64,000 bases of DNA from Idiomarina aquatica (GTDB lineage: Bacteria; Pseudomonadota; Gammaproteobacteria; Enterobacterales; Alteromonadaceae). Positions 44,399 through 54,822 of this stretch are shown here, piece by piece. The position numbers and the translations under genes were made by a program. The notes under the pieces are model-generated. The model was not told the origin of the DNA. It did no database searches and saw only the letters and a program-made list of their open reading frames with translations. Within the stretch, counting starts at the first letter, position 1. Each line of letters starts with the position of its first letter. The stretch is from positions 1 through 64,000 of the forward strand of contig NZ_SNXI01000016.1 of NCBI RefSeq assembly GCF_004362895.1. Reading direction: 5' to 3'.

Positions 44399-46288
44399 AT
44401 GAGTTATCAGGTACTGGCACGAAAGTGGCGCCCGGCGCAATTCAACCAAGTTGTTGGCCAGACTCATGTGCTTGAACCTTTACGCCATGCCCTCGAAAAT
44501 GACCGTCTGCATCACGCGTATTTATTTACCGGAACCCGCGGTGTCGGTAAAACCACCATCGCTCGCATTCTGGCCAAAGCACTGAACTGCCAACAGGGCG
44601 TTACCTCGACACCTTGTGGTGAATGTGAAAGTTGCCTGCAAATTGACCAGGGACGCTTTGTCGATTTACTGGAAATTGACGCGGCATCGCGCACCAAAGT
44701 CGAAGACACCCGGGAACTGTTAGATAATGTCCAGTATCGGCCAACGCAGGGGCGCTTCAAAGTTTATTTGATTGACGAAGTGCACATGTTATCCCGGCAT
44801 AGTTTTAATGCGCTGTTAAAGACGCTGGAAGAGCCGCCGGAGCATGTTAAATTCCTACTGGCCACTACCGATCCGCAAAAATTGCCAATCACAGTCGTTT
44901 CCCGCTGTTTGCAGTTTAATTTAAGGGCACTGACCAGCGATCTCATCAGTGGTCAACTTGAACACGTTTTAAGCGCCGAAACCGTTCCGTATGATGCCAG
45001 GGCATTACCGTTATTAGCCCGTGCAGCGAGGGGCAGCATGCGTGATGCGCTGAGTCTTACCGATCAGGCGATAGCGCAGGGGCGTGGCCAGGTTCAGCTG
45101 GAAAGCGTGCAGCAGATGCTGGGTAACTTGCCCGTCGCTGACGTGCAGAAACTGTTGCAACACATTGTCGCAAATGATGCTAACGGCGCATTTGAGCAGC
45201 TAGAAAAAATGACTGCGTTATTGCCGGATATCAGTGTCGTTCTGACTGAATTACAAGCCTTATTACACCGTTTGGCGTTAGTTCAGCAGTTACCTGAACT
45301 AGCCAACCATGAGGAACAGTCCGCCGGCTTTAATACATTGGTACAACAAGTTCCGGCAGAGGTGGTTCAACTCTATTATCAGATCGTACTGGAAGGGCGA
45401 AAAGAGCTTCCGTACAGTGTTGACGACCGTAGCGGCGTAGAAATGACATTGTTGCGATTACTTGCATTTCGACCGACCGAGGGCTTGAATGTTGAACCAT
45501 CAGCAGACTTTGCTGCCGAGCCTACCTCATTACCAGAGCCTGTCACTAAGCCAGCGACCGCAATCGAGCCCGCGGCGGAACCAGAGCCTCAGCCGCAGCC
45601 GCAGCCGCAGCCAGAATCACAGCCAGAACTCGAACCTGGACCTGAACCCGAACCAGCGCCGCAGGCGTCAGATAATTCAGGCCTGGATGATTTGCTTAAA
45701 ACGCGGGAGCAATTGTTGCAGCAGAGCAACGACACATCGACTAGCCCGGCACCGGCAGGCGAAAAAAAAAACACCAATGAGCCATCAGCAGACGACAGTT
45801 CGCCAGATACCAAATTAACTCCTGCAACAGCCCCGGGTAACCGCGAAAAGCCCGGGAAAATGCCTGAAGCCGGCGCCGAGCTGACGCCGGATATTCGCCG
45901 CGCAGAACAGCTCGATGAATGGGCGGCGCTTATTGTCGCGACCGAAGTCACCGGTTTAGCACGGCAGTTACTGTTAAATTCTAACCTGGAAAAGATTGCT
46001 GATAATCATTGGCGAGTTGTTGTCGCGCCTGATCAACAGAGTTTATTGAGTGCTGCGACCGAGCAGACGGTTCGCGATGCACTGACTGAGGTGTTATCCA
46101 GCAATGGAAATTTTGAGTTTACGGTTGAAGAACCCCGGGTGCCGACCCCATTAATGATCCAACAACGGATTGATGCGTATCAGCATCAACTCGCGGTAGA
46201 ATGGATACATCAGAACCAAGCCGTTGCGGAGCTAAAACAACGCTTCGCGGCGGAGATAGACGACGCATCAATAACAGCGGTTTACTAA
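44399..46288 (+). CDS. dnaX: DNA polymerase III subunits tau and gamma
   Basis: A 629-residue clamp-loader ATPase (E. coli tau 643). Walker A is GTRGVGKTT near residue 43, the zinc module has CGECESC, Walker B is VYLIDEVHML near 122 and sensor 1 is LLATTDPQKLPIT. A Pro/Glu/Gln-rich linker runs over about residues 380-425. Tau links polymerase cores and binds the helicase. A ten-A run at codons 455-458 allows a -1 shift to a stop and hence a gamma-like form of about 460 residues. It is the first gene of dnaX-ybaB-recR. Confidence 0.97.
   Translation: MSYQVLARKWRPAQFNQVVGQTHVLEPLRHALENDRLHHAYLFTGTRGVGKTTIARILAKALNCQQGVTSTPCGECESCLQIDQGRFVDLLEIDAASRTKVEDTRELLDNVQYRPTQGRFKVYLIDEVHMLSRHSFNALLKTLEEPPEHVKFLLATTDPQKLPITVVSRCLQFNLRALTSDLISGQLEHVLSAETVPYDARALPLLARAARGSMRDALSLTDQAIAQGRGQVQLESVQQMLGNLPVADVQKLLQHIVANDANGAFEQLEKMTALLPDISVVLTELQALLHRLALVQQLPELANHEEQSAGFNTLVQQVPAEVVQLYYQIVLEGRKELPYSVDDRSGVEMTLLRLLAFRPTEGLNVEPSADFAAEPTSLPEPVTKPATAIEPAAEPEPQPQPQPQPESQPELEPGPEPEPAPQASDNSGLDDLLKTREQLLQQSNDTSTSPAPAGEKKNTNEPSADDSSPDTKLTPATAPGNREKPGKMPEAGAELTPDIRRAEQLDEWAALIVATEVTGLARQLLLNSNLEKIADNHWRVVVAPDQQSLLSAATEQTVRDALTEVLSSNGNFEFTVEEPRVPTPLMIQQRIDAYQHQLAVEWIHQNQAVAELKQRFAAEIDDASITAVY
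45762..45780 (+). other. Slippery A10 run with -1 stop in dnaX
   Basis: Ten consecutive A (45762-45771) read as GAA AAA AAA AAC in frame. After a -1 slip the next codons are AAA CAC CAA TGA (stop at 45778-45780), so the product ends within 3 codons. A purine AGGC precedes the run. The effect could be ribosomal frameshifting or RNA polymerase slippage on the A run. Confidence 0.75.
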
Positions 46289-46300
46289 GAGGAAATTACA

Positions 46301-46627
46301 ATGTTTAAAGGTGGTATGGGTAATATGATGAAGCAGGCGCAGCAAATGCAGGAGCGCATGCAACAAGCCCAGGAAGAAATCGCTAACATGGAAGTCACCG
46401 GTGAAGCGGGCGCAGGGTTAGTTAAGATAACTATGTTGGGCAACCATAATGTTAAGCGGGTCTCAATTGATCCAAGCTTGATGGATGACGATCAGGAAAT
46501 GCTGGAAGACTTAATCGCTGCAGCAACCAATGATGCGGTCCGTCGCGTTGAAGAAACCAGTAAAGAAAAAATGGGTGATGTTACCGGCGGTATGGGATTA
46601 CCACCGGGTTTTAAAATGCCATTTTAA
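46301..46627 (+). CDS. ybaB: YbaB/EbfC nucleoid-associated protein
   Basis: A 108-residue protein (usual length 109) that binds DNA as a dimer. The N-terminal Gln/Met-rich coiled coil ([19 protein letters not shown]) and the [20 protein letters not shown] core are typical. It lies 12 bases after dnaX and 23 before recR, the conserved set whose products all act around replication and recombination. Confidence 0.96.
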   Translation: MFKGGMGNMMKQAQQMQERMQQAQEEIANMEVTGEAGAGLVKITMLGNHNVKRVSIDPSLMDDDQEMLEDLIAAATNDAVRRVEETSKEKMGDVTGGMGLPPGFKMPF

Positions 46628-46650
46628 TCGCACACGGGGTGGAGTAATAC

Positions 46651-47262
46651 ATGGCACAGGGTTTAAGTCCTGCAATTGACGCGCTTGTTGATGACCTGAA
46701 GAGGTTACCGGGCGTTGGCCAGAAAACTGCGCAGCGGATGGCCTTTTACTTGCTGGAACGCGACCGACAAGGCGCGCTGGCCTTATCCGCTAGCCTGCAG
46801 CAGGCAGCTGACCGTGTAGGTCATTGTCAGCAATGCCGAACCTTAACCGAGGAAGCTCTGTGCCGGATTTGTGCTAACCCCGCACGACGTGAGAGCGGGG
46901 TTGTCTGTATTGTCGAAACTCCTGCCGATGTATTAGCTATTGAGCAGACATCACAGTTTAAAGGGCGCTACTTTGTATTAATGGGGCACCTGTCTCCGCT
47001 CGATGGTATCGGTCCTGCAGATATCGGTCTGGATGAGCTTGAACTGCAACTCAAGCAAGGTCCGGTTGAAGAAATTATCCTGGCTACCAACCCTACCGTA
47101 GAAGGCGACGCTACGGCCCATTACATTGCCGATATTGCCGAACAGTTGGGTATAAACACCACGCGTATTGCTCACGGTGTTCCGGTGGGTGGTGAGCTGG
47201 GCTACGTGGATCAGACAACACTTGGCCATGCGTTTAGCGGGCGCAAACAATTTTCTCGATAA
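46651..47262 (+). CDS. recR: Recombination protein RecR
   Basis: A 203-residue protein (E. coli 201). A helix-hairpin-helix DNA-binding start, [20 protein letters not shown], is followed by a four-cysteine zinc finger ([16 protein letters not shown], then the last Cys further on) and a Toprim domain with [11 protein letters not shown] near residue 88. With RecF/RecO it loads RecA onto gapped DNA. It ends the dnaX operon; the gap to htpG carries the heat-shock promoter. Confidence 0.97.
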   Translation: MAQGLSPAIDALVDDLKRLPGVGQKTAQRMAFYLLERDRQGALALSASLQQAADRVGHCQQCRTLTEEALCRICANPARRESGVVCIVETPADVLAIEQTSQFKGRYFVLMGHLSPLDGIGPADIGLDELELQLKQGPVEEIILATNPTVEGDATAHYIADIAEQLGINTTRIAHGVPVGGELGYVDQTTLGHAFSGRKQFSR

Positions 47263-47279
47263 ATCAGCACAGGTAAGTG

Positions 47280-47305
47280 CTTGAAATTCTCCTATCGATC
47301 CCCAT
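47280..47305 (+). promoter_or_regulatory. Sigma-32 heat-shock promoter of htpG
   Basis: CTTGAAA (47280-47286), a 13-base spacer and CCCCAT (47300-47305) match the sigma-32 consensus, with CTTGAAA identical and CCCCAT in full. The expected start is near 47312, leaving a leader of about 38 bases. Confidence 0.88.
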
Positions 47306-47342
47306 TTCTTAAGCATATTGGGTGAAATGAATGATAGGAGAA
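47287..47342 (+). promoter_or_regulatory. Inverted repeat that can mask the htpG ribosome-binding site
   Basis: TTCTCCTATC (47287-47296) is the exact complement of GATAGGAGAA (47333-47342), which contains the AGGAG site 10 bases before the htpG ATG. An inner stem CATTTC (47303-47308)/GAAATG (47324-47329) extends it. The left arm lies upstream of the sigma-32 start, so only RNA coming from recR could form this hairpin. Confidence 0.7.
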
Positions 47343-47349
47343 CATCACT

Positions 47350-49263
47350 ATGGCGGAAGCCGGTCAAACTGAAAAGCATGGATTTCAGACAGAAGTAAAG
47401 CAACTGCTGCACTTGATGATCCACTCGCTTTATTCTAATAAAGAAATCTTTTTACGGGAACTGGTCTCTAACGCCTCAGATGCGGCAGATAAGCTGCGTT
47501 TTAAAGCGTTAAGCGACAACTCGCTGTATGGCGATGACAGCGAATTGCATGTGCGCGTCTCGGTTGATAAAGAAGCCCGTACTATCACCATTAGTGACAA
47601 CGGTATCGGTATGACCCGTGACGAAGTCATGAATAACCTGGGTACTATCGCTAAATCCGGCACCGCTGAATTTTTCGGCCAACTTTCTGGTGATCAGGCT
47701 AAAGACAGCCAGCTAATCGGTCAGTTTGGCGTGGGCTTTTATTCAGCCTTTATCGTTGCCGAAGAAGTGACAGTGCGTACTCGTTCAGCGCTGGAAAAAG
47801 GCAGTGTTGGGGTACAATGGCACTCAAAAGGTGACGGCGAATTTGAGTTAGGCGAGACCGAGAAAGCCCGTCGTGGTACCGATATCATCCTGACGTTAAA
47901 AGAAGGTGAGGATGAATTTTTAGATGACTTCCGCCTGCGCGGTATCATCAATAAGTACTCTGAGCACTTAAGTATTCCGGTACAAATGTGGAAAGAACCG
48001 GTCCCTGAACAAGAAAACGAAGACGGTGAAAAGACACCGGCAGAACCGGGCCAATGGGAAACCGTTAACTCGGGCAAAGCGTTATGGACGCGCGATAAAG
48101 CTGACATCAGCGATGACGAATACAAGGAGTTTTACAAGACGGTTGCTCACGATTTTGATGATCCGCTGTTGTGGAGCCACAATAAAGTCGAAGGTACTAC
48201 TGAGTATACCAGCCTGTTGTACATCCCTAAGCGTGCGCCATGGGATCTGTGGAATCGTGAACAGCAACACGGTGTAAAACTGTACGTAAAACGCGTCTTT
48301 ATTATGGATGATGCGGAACAGTTAATGCCGACTTACCTGCGTTTTGTAAAAGGTTTAATCGACACCAACGACTTGCCACTTAACGTGTCGCGGGAAATTC
48401 TGCAGGACAATAAAGTGACCCGCGCGATGCGCAACGGTAGCACCAAGAAAGTGTTGCAGATGCTGAAAAAACTGGCCAAAGATGACAGCGAGCAGTATCA
48501 GCAATTCTGGGATACTTTCGGTAACGTCCTAAAAGAAGGTCCGGCTGAAGATAGCGGCAACCGTGAGCGAATTGCTGAATTGTTGCGGTTTGCTTCAACC
48601 CATGGCGATTCTTCTGCGCAGACAGTCAGCCTGGATGATTATCTTGAGCGCATGAAGGAAGGCCAGGACAAGATTTACTATATTGTTGCGGATAGCTACG
48701 AAGCAGCGAAAAACAACCCGGCGCTGGAAATATTCCGTAAAAAAGGCGTTGAAGTGCTGCTGTTGTCAGATCGCATCGACGAATGGTTAATGAGTCATTT
48801 AACTGAGTTTAAAGAAAAACAACTTCAGTCTGTGACCCGCGGCGACCTGGACTTGGGTGAGCTTGATGACGAACAAGACAAACAAGAGCAGGAAAAAGCC
48901 GAAGAGGCGTTTAAAGATCAGCTTAAACGGTTCGAAACTGCCTTAGGCGATAAAGTTAAAAAGGTGCGTGTAACACACCGCTTAACCGATTCGCCAGCGT
49001 GTATTATTACTGATGAACACGATATGAGCACGCAAATGGCTAAGCTGATGGAAGCAGCGGGTCAGCAGGTGCCCGAAACCAAATACATCTTAGAGGTTAA
49101 TCCAAGTCATCCTTTAGTCGTAAAAGTGACTGAAAAAGACGACGATGTATTTAAGCAGTGGGCAGAGGTTCTGCTCGACCAGGCAACCCTTGCGGAACGC
49201 GGTAGCCTTAAGGATCCCGCGTCATTTGTCAGTAAGCTAAACCGCTTGATGCTGGACGCTTAA
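47350..49263 (+). CDS. htpG: Molecular chaperone HtpG (Hsp90)
   Basis: A 637-residue Hsp90 (E. coli 624). The ATP-binding domain includes [17 protein letters not shown] (Glu and Asn of the ATPase), DNGIGM near residue 81 and [11 protein letters not shown] near 123. The middle domain has [11 protein letters not shown] with the catalytic Arg, and the C-terminal dimerisation domain follows. A dedicated sigma-32 promoter precedes it. It remodels client proteins with DnaK in heat stress. Confidence 0.98.
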   Translation: MAEAGQTEKHGFQTEVKQLLHLMIHSLYSNKEIFLRELVSNASDAADKLRFKALSDNSLYGDDSELHVRVSVDKEARTITISDNGIGMTRDEVMNNLGTIAKSGTAEFFGQLSGDQAKDSQLIGQFGVGFYSAFIVAEEVTVRTRSALEKGSVGVQWHSKGDGEFELGETEKARRGTDIILTLKEGEDEFLDDFRLRGIINKYSEHLSIPVQMWKEPVPEQENEDGEKTPAEPGQWETVNSGKALWTRDKADISDDEYKEFYKTVAHDFDDPLLWSHNKVEGTTEYTSLLYIPKRAPWDLWNREQQHGVKLYVKRVFIMDDAEQLMPTYLRFVKGLIDTNDLPLNVSREILQDNKVTRAMRNGSTKKVLQMLKKLAKDDSEQYQQFWDTFGNVLKEGPAEDSGNRERIAELLRFASTHGDSSAQTVSLDDYLERMKEGQDKIYYIVADSYEAAKNNPALEIFRKKGVEVLLLSDRIDEWLMSHLTEFKEKQLQSVTRGDLDLGELDDEQDKQEQEKAEEAFKDQLKRFETALGDKVKKVRVTHRLTDSPACIITDEHDMSTQMAKLMEAAGQQVPETKYILEVNPSHPLVVKVTEKDDDVFKQWAEVLLDQATLAERGSLKDPASFVSKLNRLMLDA

Positions 49264-49274
49264 ACATACTGACA

Positions 49275-49301
49275 CCGTGGCAGTTCGGACCACTGCCACG
49301 G
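49275..49301 (+). terminator. Hairpin after htpG
   Basis: CCGTGGCAGT (49275-49284) pairs perfectly with ACTGCCACGG (49292-49301) around a 7-base loop. It is placed 12 bases after the htpG stop and is strong, but only CCCTTCT follows, so it is an imperfect terminator or an mRNA-protecting stem. Confidence 0.6.
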
Positions 49302-49364
49302 CCCTTCTGGCTTGTAAAAACGCCCTCATCGGGGTAAAGTTCCGAACAAACTTTTTCAAATTAA

Positions 49365-50027
<663 letters not shown>

Positions 50028-50056
50028 TCGAGTTAATGCATACTCCATTGCGATTG

Positions 50057-50082
50057 AGGCTCACCCTTTGGTGAGCCTTTTT
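50057..50082 (+). terminator. Terminator after adk
   Basis: AGGCTCACC (50057-50065) and GGTGAGCCT (50070-50078) form a 9-bp stem with a CTTT loop and a T run at 50078-50082. It is placed 30 bases after the adk stop. Confidence 0.92.
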
Positions 50083-50113
50083 CATTCTAACAATAATAAC
50101 TCTAGGATAATTT

Positions 50114-50518
50114 ATGGCTCCTTCGTTAACTTATACCGGATTGTACGCAGCGTTACTGACGCTACTCTATATTATTCTGGCGGTACGAATTATTCGCTTA
50201 CGCTGGAAGTACCGTGTAGGAATAGGTTCAGGCGAAGCCGAGGAATTAAAGGCGGCGGTGCGCGTTCACGGTAACTTTATTGAGTATGTACCACTGGCAC
50301 TTATCCTGCTAGGTATCATCGAATTCAGCGGTGTTGGCGTCGTTTGGGTGCATGTTATCGGTATCGCGTTGTTGATTGCGCGCATTGCACATGCCATTGG
50401 TTTAACTTTATCGGTTGGGGTGTCGCTGCCGCGGTCAATCGGTGTATTAGGTACTTTTGCGGTGTTACTGCTGGCTGCTGGGATCTTACTGGGCCGGTTT
50501 ATCGCAACCCTGGTATAG
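50114..50518 (+). CDS. MAPEG-family membrane protein
   Basis: A 134-residue protein with four hydrophobic helices, like the eicosanoid and glutathione-metabolism (MAPEG) family. The conserved segment between helices 1 and 2 is AAVRVHGNFIEYVPLALILL, with the family RxHxNxxEYxP pattern. Bacterial members include glutathione-dependent enzymes, but the substrate is unknown. The hydrolase gene follows after 9 bases. Confidence 0.88.
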   Translation: MAPSLTYTGLYAALLTLLYIILAVRIIRLRWKYRVGIGSGEAEELKAAVRVHGNFIEYVPLALILLGIIEFSGVGVVWVHVIGIALLIARIAHAIGLTLSVGVSLPRSIGVLGTFAVLLLAAGILLGRFIATLV

Positions 50519-50527
50519 GAGTCGATA

Positions 50528-51313
50528 ATGAAGGAAGTCACTGCCGGTTGTTACTTTATCGCCGCTGAAGCGGCTGAGGCCGATACCGTGGTACTGCTGC
50601 ACAGTTCGCAAAGTGCCAGCTCGCAATGGCGGCAGCTAATGCAGCAGCTGCAGGGTAAGGTGAATCTGTTGGCCGTGGATTTACTCGGCTACGGTAATGC
50701 GCCACAACCTGAGGCTAGCGCACATTTTCGTTTGGCTACAGAGGTGCCGCGCGTGCAGCAGGCGCTGCAGGCGGCTAATATTCAAACACCGGTGATAGTC
50801 GTGGGTCATTCCTATGGCGGTGCGTTAGCATTAAAACTGGCGACCGAAGGGGCGATTGCTGTCAGTAAACTGGCACTATACGAACCGGTATCCTTTCATG
50901 TTTTGCCGGACGATTCGCCAGGCATGCAGGAGATTAGAACCGTCAGTGATGCCATGCATGGCAAGGATGCAACCGAATGTACACGCACCTTTGTTGATTA
51001 CTGGAATCAGCCGGGTTACTTCGACGCACTGCCGGCAAAAATTCAGGGCCTGATGGTAAGGCAGGCGGCAAAAGTTGCATTAGACTTTGACGCCTTGTTA
51101 AATGAACCATTGAGCTTGAAAGACTACGCGCGTTTGCAGCAGCCGTTATTATTGATGACCGGAGAATTTACCCGGCGCAGCGCTCAGGCGGTAGTGCGGT
51201 CGTTAACGACAGTGCTGACTAACGCGACTGTTAAGCAAGTGCCAGCGGGACACATGGGACCATTAACTCACCCTGCCGAAGTTAACCCGTTAATCATTGA
51301 TTTTATTCAGTAA
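50528..51313 (+). CDS. Alpha/beta-hydrolase fold protein
   Basis: A 261-residue protein. Oxyanion segment VVLLHSSQSASS near residue 20, nucleophile elbow GHSYGGALAL near 93, and a catalytic-type His in PAGHMGPLTH near the end. A small-molecule esterase or related hydrolase is likely; the substrate is unknown. It lies between the MAPEG and MATE genes, and the three may form a transport/detoxification unit, but that link is inferred only from spacing. Confidence 0.82.
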   Translation: MKEVTAGCYFIAAEAAEADTVVLLHSSQSASSQWRQLMQQLQGKVNLLAVDLLGYGNAPQPEASAHFRLATEVPRVQQALQAANIQTPVIVVGHSYGGALALKLATEGAIAVSKLALYEPVSFHVLPDDSPGMQEIRTVSDAMHGKDATECTRTFVDYWNQPGYFDALPAKIQGLMVRQAAKVALDFDALLNEPLSLKDYARLQQPLLLMTGEFTRRSAQAVVRSLTTVLTNATVKQVPAGHMGPLTHPAEVNPLIIDFIQ

Positions 51314-51326
51314 GTGACCATTAAAA

Positions 51327-52703
51327 ATGACACGCCGCACTACCGAGATCGTTAAACTAAGTCGCTTGACCGGCCCCATCCTTATCGCGCAATTAACGCA
51401 AATGTTAATGAGCGTAGTTGATACCGTGATGGCGGGCCGAAAAGGCGCGATCGACCTGGCATCGGTGTCTGTCGGTGGCAGTATATTTGTGCCAATGACG
51501 CTATTGATCTTTGGTTTAGCGCTGGCGTTAGCGCCCATTATCTCTCACTTCGATGGTGCCGGGCGTCATCGGCGTATCGCCAACATGCTGCAACAAGGGT
51601 TTTATGCTTGCGCCATGATTGGCGTGGTCACATTACTGTTGATGAGTGGCTCGCCGTACATACTCGATATGATGGAAGTCGAGCCACAGTTTCGGGAAAC
51701 GACCCTGGAGTACTTATTTTATATCGCCTGGGGCATTCCGGCATTCGTACTTTACGCGGTATTAAGGAACTTCTGTGAGGGACTTTCCAACACCATGCCA
51801 TCGCTGGTGATTGGTTTCGTCGGGCTGATGATCAATATTCCGGCGAATTACATTTTTATCTATGGCCATTTTGGCGCGCCGGAACTTGGCGGCGCCGGTT
51901 GCGGGCTTGCGTCTGCGTTAGTTTTCTGGGGTATGGCGATTGCTATGGCAGTTTATGTGTTTACTGCTAAACGCTACAAAAAACTGCGCTTACTTAGACG
52001 CTGGTATCCGCCTAACTTTGATGACGTCACCTATATCAGTCGGCTGGGTTTTCCGATATCGATGTCGTTGTTCTTTGAAGTTAGTTTATTTGCCGCTGTT
52101 GCGCTATTGATTGCGCCATTGGGACCAACGGTGGTCTCCGCTCACCAAATTGCCCTGAATATTTCGTCGCTGGTGTATATGGTGCCGTTAAGTATTGCCA
52201 TGGCCGTCACGCTACGAGTCGGTTTTGCCTTAGGCGCGGGCGACCCTAAAAACGCGATGCTGAGCTTTAAAATGGCGATGTGGATTGGGGGTGTCTTTGC
52301 CGCGGTCAATGGCTTAATCATGTGGTTAGGCGGGCAATGGCTGGCCAGCTTATATACTCCAAATCGCGAGATCATTGAGCTGGCGGGCACGTTGATGGGG
52401 CTAGCCGCTATTTTCACCTTATCAGACACCTTCCAGGTGGTCGCAATGGGTACTCTGCGCGGCTATAAAGATACCAAGTATCCGATGTTGATGGCATTTG
52501 TTTCGTATTGGCCATTCGGCCTGACTGTAGGCTATGTATTAGGGCGTACCGACTTAGTGGTGCCGGCGATGGGCGCCGCGGGCTTCTGGATAGGCTTTAT
52601 TAGTGGTTTGTCGGTGGCGGCGGTACTGCTGACGATACGCTTACGCTATATCGCCAGCCATTATGAACGGCGTCAGTTTCAGCAACAGCTGAACGAAAGT
52701 TAA
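51327..52703 (+). CDS. MATE-family multidrug efflux transporter (NorM-like)
   Basis: A 458-residue inner-membrane antiporter with about 12 helices. The first helix region LTGPILIAQLTQMLMSVVDTVMAG is the MATE start, and two homologous halves are seen, the second beginning near residue 232 (LGFPISMSLFFEVSLFAAVA). Such proteins export cationic drugs and dyes using sodium or proton gradients. Its 3' end overlaps the convergent hisIE by 4 bases, leaving no room for a terminator for either operon. Confidence 0.92.
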   Translation: MTRRTTEIVKLSRLTGPILIAQLTQMLMSVVDTVMAGRKGAIDLASVSVGGSIFVPMTLLIFGLALALAPIISHFDGAGRHRRIANMLQQGFYACAMIGVVTLLLMSGSPYILDMMEVEPQFRETTLEYLFYIAWGIPAFVLYAVLRNFCEGLSNTMPSLVIGFVGLMINIPANYIFIYGHFGAPELGGAGCGLASALVFWGMAIAMAVYVFTAKRYKKLRLLRRWYPPNFDDVTYISRLGFPISMSLFFEVSLFAAVALLIAPLGPTVVSAHQIALNISSLVYMVPLSIAMAVTLRVGFALGAGDPKNAMLSFKMAMWIGGVFAAVNGLIMWLGGQWLASLYTPNREIIELAGTLMGLAAIFTLSDTFQVVAMGTLRGYKDTKYPMLMAFVSYWPFGLTVGYVLGRTDLVVPAMGAAGFWIGFISGLSVAAVLLTIRLRYIASHYERRQFQQQLNES

Positions 52704-53308
52704 CCCTGACGCTGTTGCAATACCTTAAGCACCGCTTCCAGGTCTGTGTCTGAGGCTTGCAGAACCACCAGCAAGTGATACAGCAGGTCGGCACTTTCGT
52801 TATGCAGTTCGTCGATATCCTTAACCGCAGCTGCGAGTGCGACTTCGACGCCTTCTTCGCCGACTTTCTGGGCAGCCCGTTTAACGCCGGCATTAAAGAG
52901 CTTGGCTGTGTAACTGCTCTGCGGATCAGCGTCTTTACGTGACGCTATCACGTTATTCAGCTGCTGCAACAAGGGCGCCGGTGCATCAGCAAAGCAGCTG
53001 CGGGTGCCTAAATGGCATGTCGGGCCGTTGGGCAGGGCAGTAACTAACAAGGCATCAAGGTCACAATCGCTGTATATCCCCTGAAGCTGCAGCGTGTTGC
53101 CCGAACTCTCGCCTTTGGTCCACAGACGCTGCTTGCTGCGGCTATAAAAGATAACGCATTGCTGCTGCAGAGTTTCTGATACCGCATCCGCTGACATGTA
53201 GCCCAGCATCAGAACTTCGCCGGTTAACGCGTGCTGCACCGTGCAGGGAAGCAAACCATCCATTTTGTCCCAGGCCAACTGGGAAATCGTCTCTCGAGTA
53301 ACTTGCAT
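52700..53308 (-). CDS. hisI: Phosphoribosyl-AMP cyclohydrolase / phosphoribosyl-ATP pyrophosphatase
   Basis: A 202-residue fused enzyme (HisIE) for steps 2 and 3 of histidine synthesis. The N-terminal HisI domain has VLMLGYMSADAV and RLWTKGESSGNTL with Cys ligands in DCDLDALL..CHLGTRSCF. The C-terminal HisE domain has KVGEEGVEVALAA and ESADLLYHLLVVL. It is the last gene of the his operon. It starts 9 bases after hisF and converges with the MATE gene. Confidence 0.97.
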   Translation of the reverse strand: MQVTRETISQLAWDKMDGLLPCTVQHALTGEVLMLGYMSADAVSETLQQQCVIFYSRSKQRLWTKGESSGNTLQLQGIYSDCDLDALLVTALPNGPTCHLGTRSCFADAPAPLLQQLNNVIASRKDADPQSSYTAKLFNAGVKRAAQKVGEEGVEVALAAAVKDIDELHNESADLLYHLLVVLQASDTDLEAVLKVLQQRQG

Positions 53309-53317
53309 TCAATTTCC

Positions 53318-54103
53318 TTAAAATGATTCAATCGGTCGAATCGCTATACCCTTGTCGCTCAGCGTTTGCTTAAGGTCAGCCATGGCGATGATGTTTTTGT
53401 GAAATACCGAAGCGGCCAGCGCACCGTCCACGTTTGCCTGCTTAAACACGTCAACGAAGTGCGCAATTGAGCCGGCACCGCCGGAGGCAATCAATGGCAC
53501 ATTACAATGCGCTCGGATAGCGGCGAGTTGCTCGACGTCATAGCCCTGGCGCACACCGTCTTGATTCATGCAGTTTAAAACGATTTCGCCGGCGCCGCGC
53601 TGCACCACTTCGTTGACCCAATCTTTGGTTTGCCAGGCCGAACGCCGGGATTTAGTCTCGTCGCCGGTAAATTGATGCACCTCGTATTCACCGCTTTGCT
53701 CATTGTAAAAACTGTCGACGCCAATCACCACACACTGTTGGCCAAACTCATCGACCAGCTCATTGATTAAGTCCGGGTTCATCAGTGCCGGCGAATTAAT
53801 CGATATTTTATCAGCGCCCATAGAAAGCAATGTTTGTGCATGCTCGATACTTTTTATGCCACCGGCTACGGTGAAGGGAATATCAATTTCGCGTGCAACA
53901 CGTTCAACCCAGGACTTATCTACGGTGCGGCCATCGGCCGAGGCCGTAATGTCATAAAAAACCAATTCGTCGGCACCAATTTCGGCATAGCGGCGCGCCA
54001 GTGGCTGAATATCACCAATAATCTCGTGGTTGCGAAACTTGACGCCTTTAACTACTTGGCCATCACGTACGTCAAGGCAGGGAATTATGCGTTTTGCCAG
54101 CAT
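53318..54103 (-). CDS. hisF: Imidazole glycerol phosphate synthase, cyclase subunit
   Basis: A 261-residue TIM-barrel (E. coli 258) that, with HisH, forms the imidazole ring. The catalytic Asp pair is in [13 protein letters not shown] near residue 11 and VIGVDSF near 130; phosphate loops VAGGIKS and [11 protein letters not shown] are present. It starts 19 bases inside the end of hisA, an overlap that couples the two barrel genes. Confidence 0.98.
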   Translation of the reverse strand: MLAKRIIPCLDVRDGQVVKGVKFRNHEIIGDIQPLARRYAEIGADELVFYDITASADGRTVDKSWVERVAREIDIPFTVAGGIKSIEHAQTLLSMGADKISINSPALMNPDLINELVDEFGQQCVVIGVDSFYNEQSGEYEVHQFTGDETKSRRSAWQTKDWVNEVVQRGAGEIVLNCMNQDGVRQGYDVEQLAAIRAHCNVPLIASGGAGSIAHFVDVFKQANVDGALAASVFHKNIIAMADLKQTLSDKGIAIRPIESF

Positions 54104-54822
54104 TTGATGGCCTCCGCTAACTCAAATTGTCCGGTAAGTAAGGATTTGCCCAAAATGACGGAATCGCAATTAACCTGCTTTAAGTCAATTAAGTCCTGCA
54201 GATTACTAACACCACCTGACGCTTGCCATTGTATATTCGGGTAGAGTGCTTTGTAGCGTTGGTAAAGTTCGACATTGGTGCCGGTGAGTGTACCGTCTTT
54301 GCTTATATCGGTGCACAACACGTGGCGACAGCCAACCTCCAGATAGCGGTTGAGAACATCATCCAGGGTCAGTGAACTACTTTCCTGCCAGCCGTGCGTG
54401 GCCACCATAGCGCGGCCATCATCAGCGATATTTACGTCTAATGCCAGCACGATGGCATCGGTGCCGTATTCTGCAAACCAGTGCCGAACCAGGTCGGCGT
54501 TATTGACTGCAGTAGAGCCAATAACAACACGTTCAATACCCGCTGCAAATAAATCGTCGAGGTCTTGCTGGGTACGGATACCACCACCCGCCTGGCAGCG
54601 CAGGCCGGATTCCTGGGTTATCCGCTTTAGCAATGCCTGCTGACGTTTATCCGGGTTTTTGGCACCATCTAAGTCGACTAAATGTAACCACTCTGCGCCG
54701 GCCGCTTGATAGCTTTGAGCCTGCGCTAGGGGATCCAGCGGATACTCGGTTTTTTGATTAAAATCGCCTTGATACAGTCGCACCACGCGACCATCAATCA
54801 GATCCAATGCCGGAATTAACAT
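54085..54822 (-). CDS. hisA: ProFAR isomerase
   Basis: A 245-residue TIM barrel (E. coli 245) that isomerises the ProFAR intermediate to [23 protein letters not shown] at the start holds the first catalytic Asp, and [12 protein letters not shown] the second. Phosphate loops AGGGIR and ASGGVSN are visible. Overlaps hisH by 7 bases and hisF by 19. Confidence 0.98.
   Translation of the reverse strand: MLIPALDLIDGRVVRLYQGDFNQKTEYPLDPLAQAQSYQAAGAEWLHLVDLDGAKNPDKRQQALLKRITQESGLRCQAGGGIRTQQDLDDLFAAGIERVVIGSTAVNNADLVRHWFAEYGTDAIVLALDVNIADDGRAMVATHGWQESSSLTLDDVLNRYLEVGCRHVLCTDISKDGTLTGTNVELYQRYKALYPNIQWQASGGVSNLQDLIDLKQVNCDSVILGKSLLTGQFELAEAIKCWQNA

Noticed and set aside
45589-45660. Short-period repeat tract resembling a CRISPR or satellite array
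   Set aside because: It is coding repeat DNA for the Pro-Glu/Gln linker of DnaX; no spacers or conserved long repeats.
45589-45951. Gly/Ser-rich frame on the minus strand in dnaX
   Set aside because: It is the antisense reading of the Pro/Glu/Gln linker and its repeats; no ribosome-binding site or family match.
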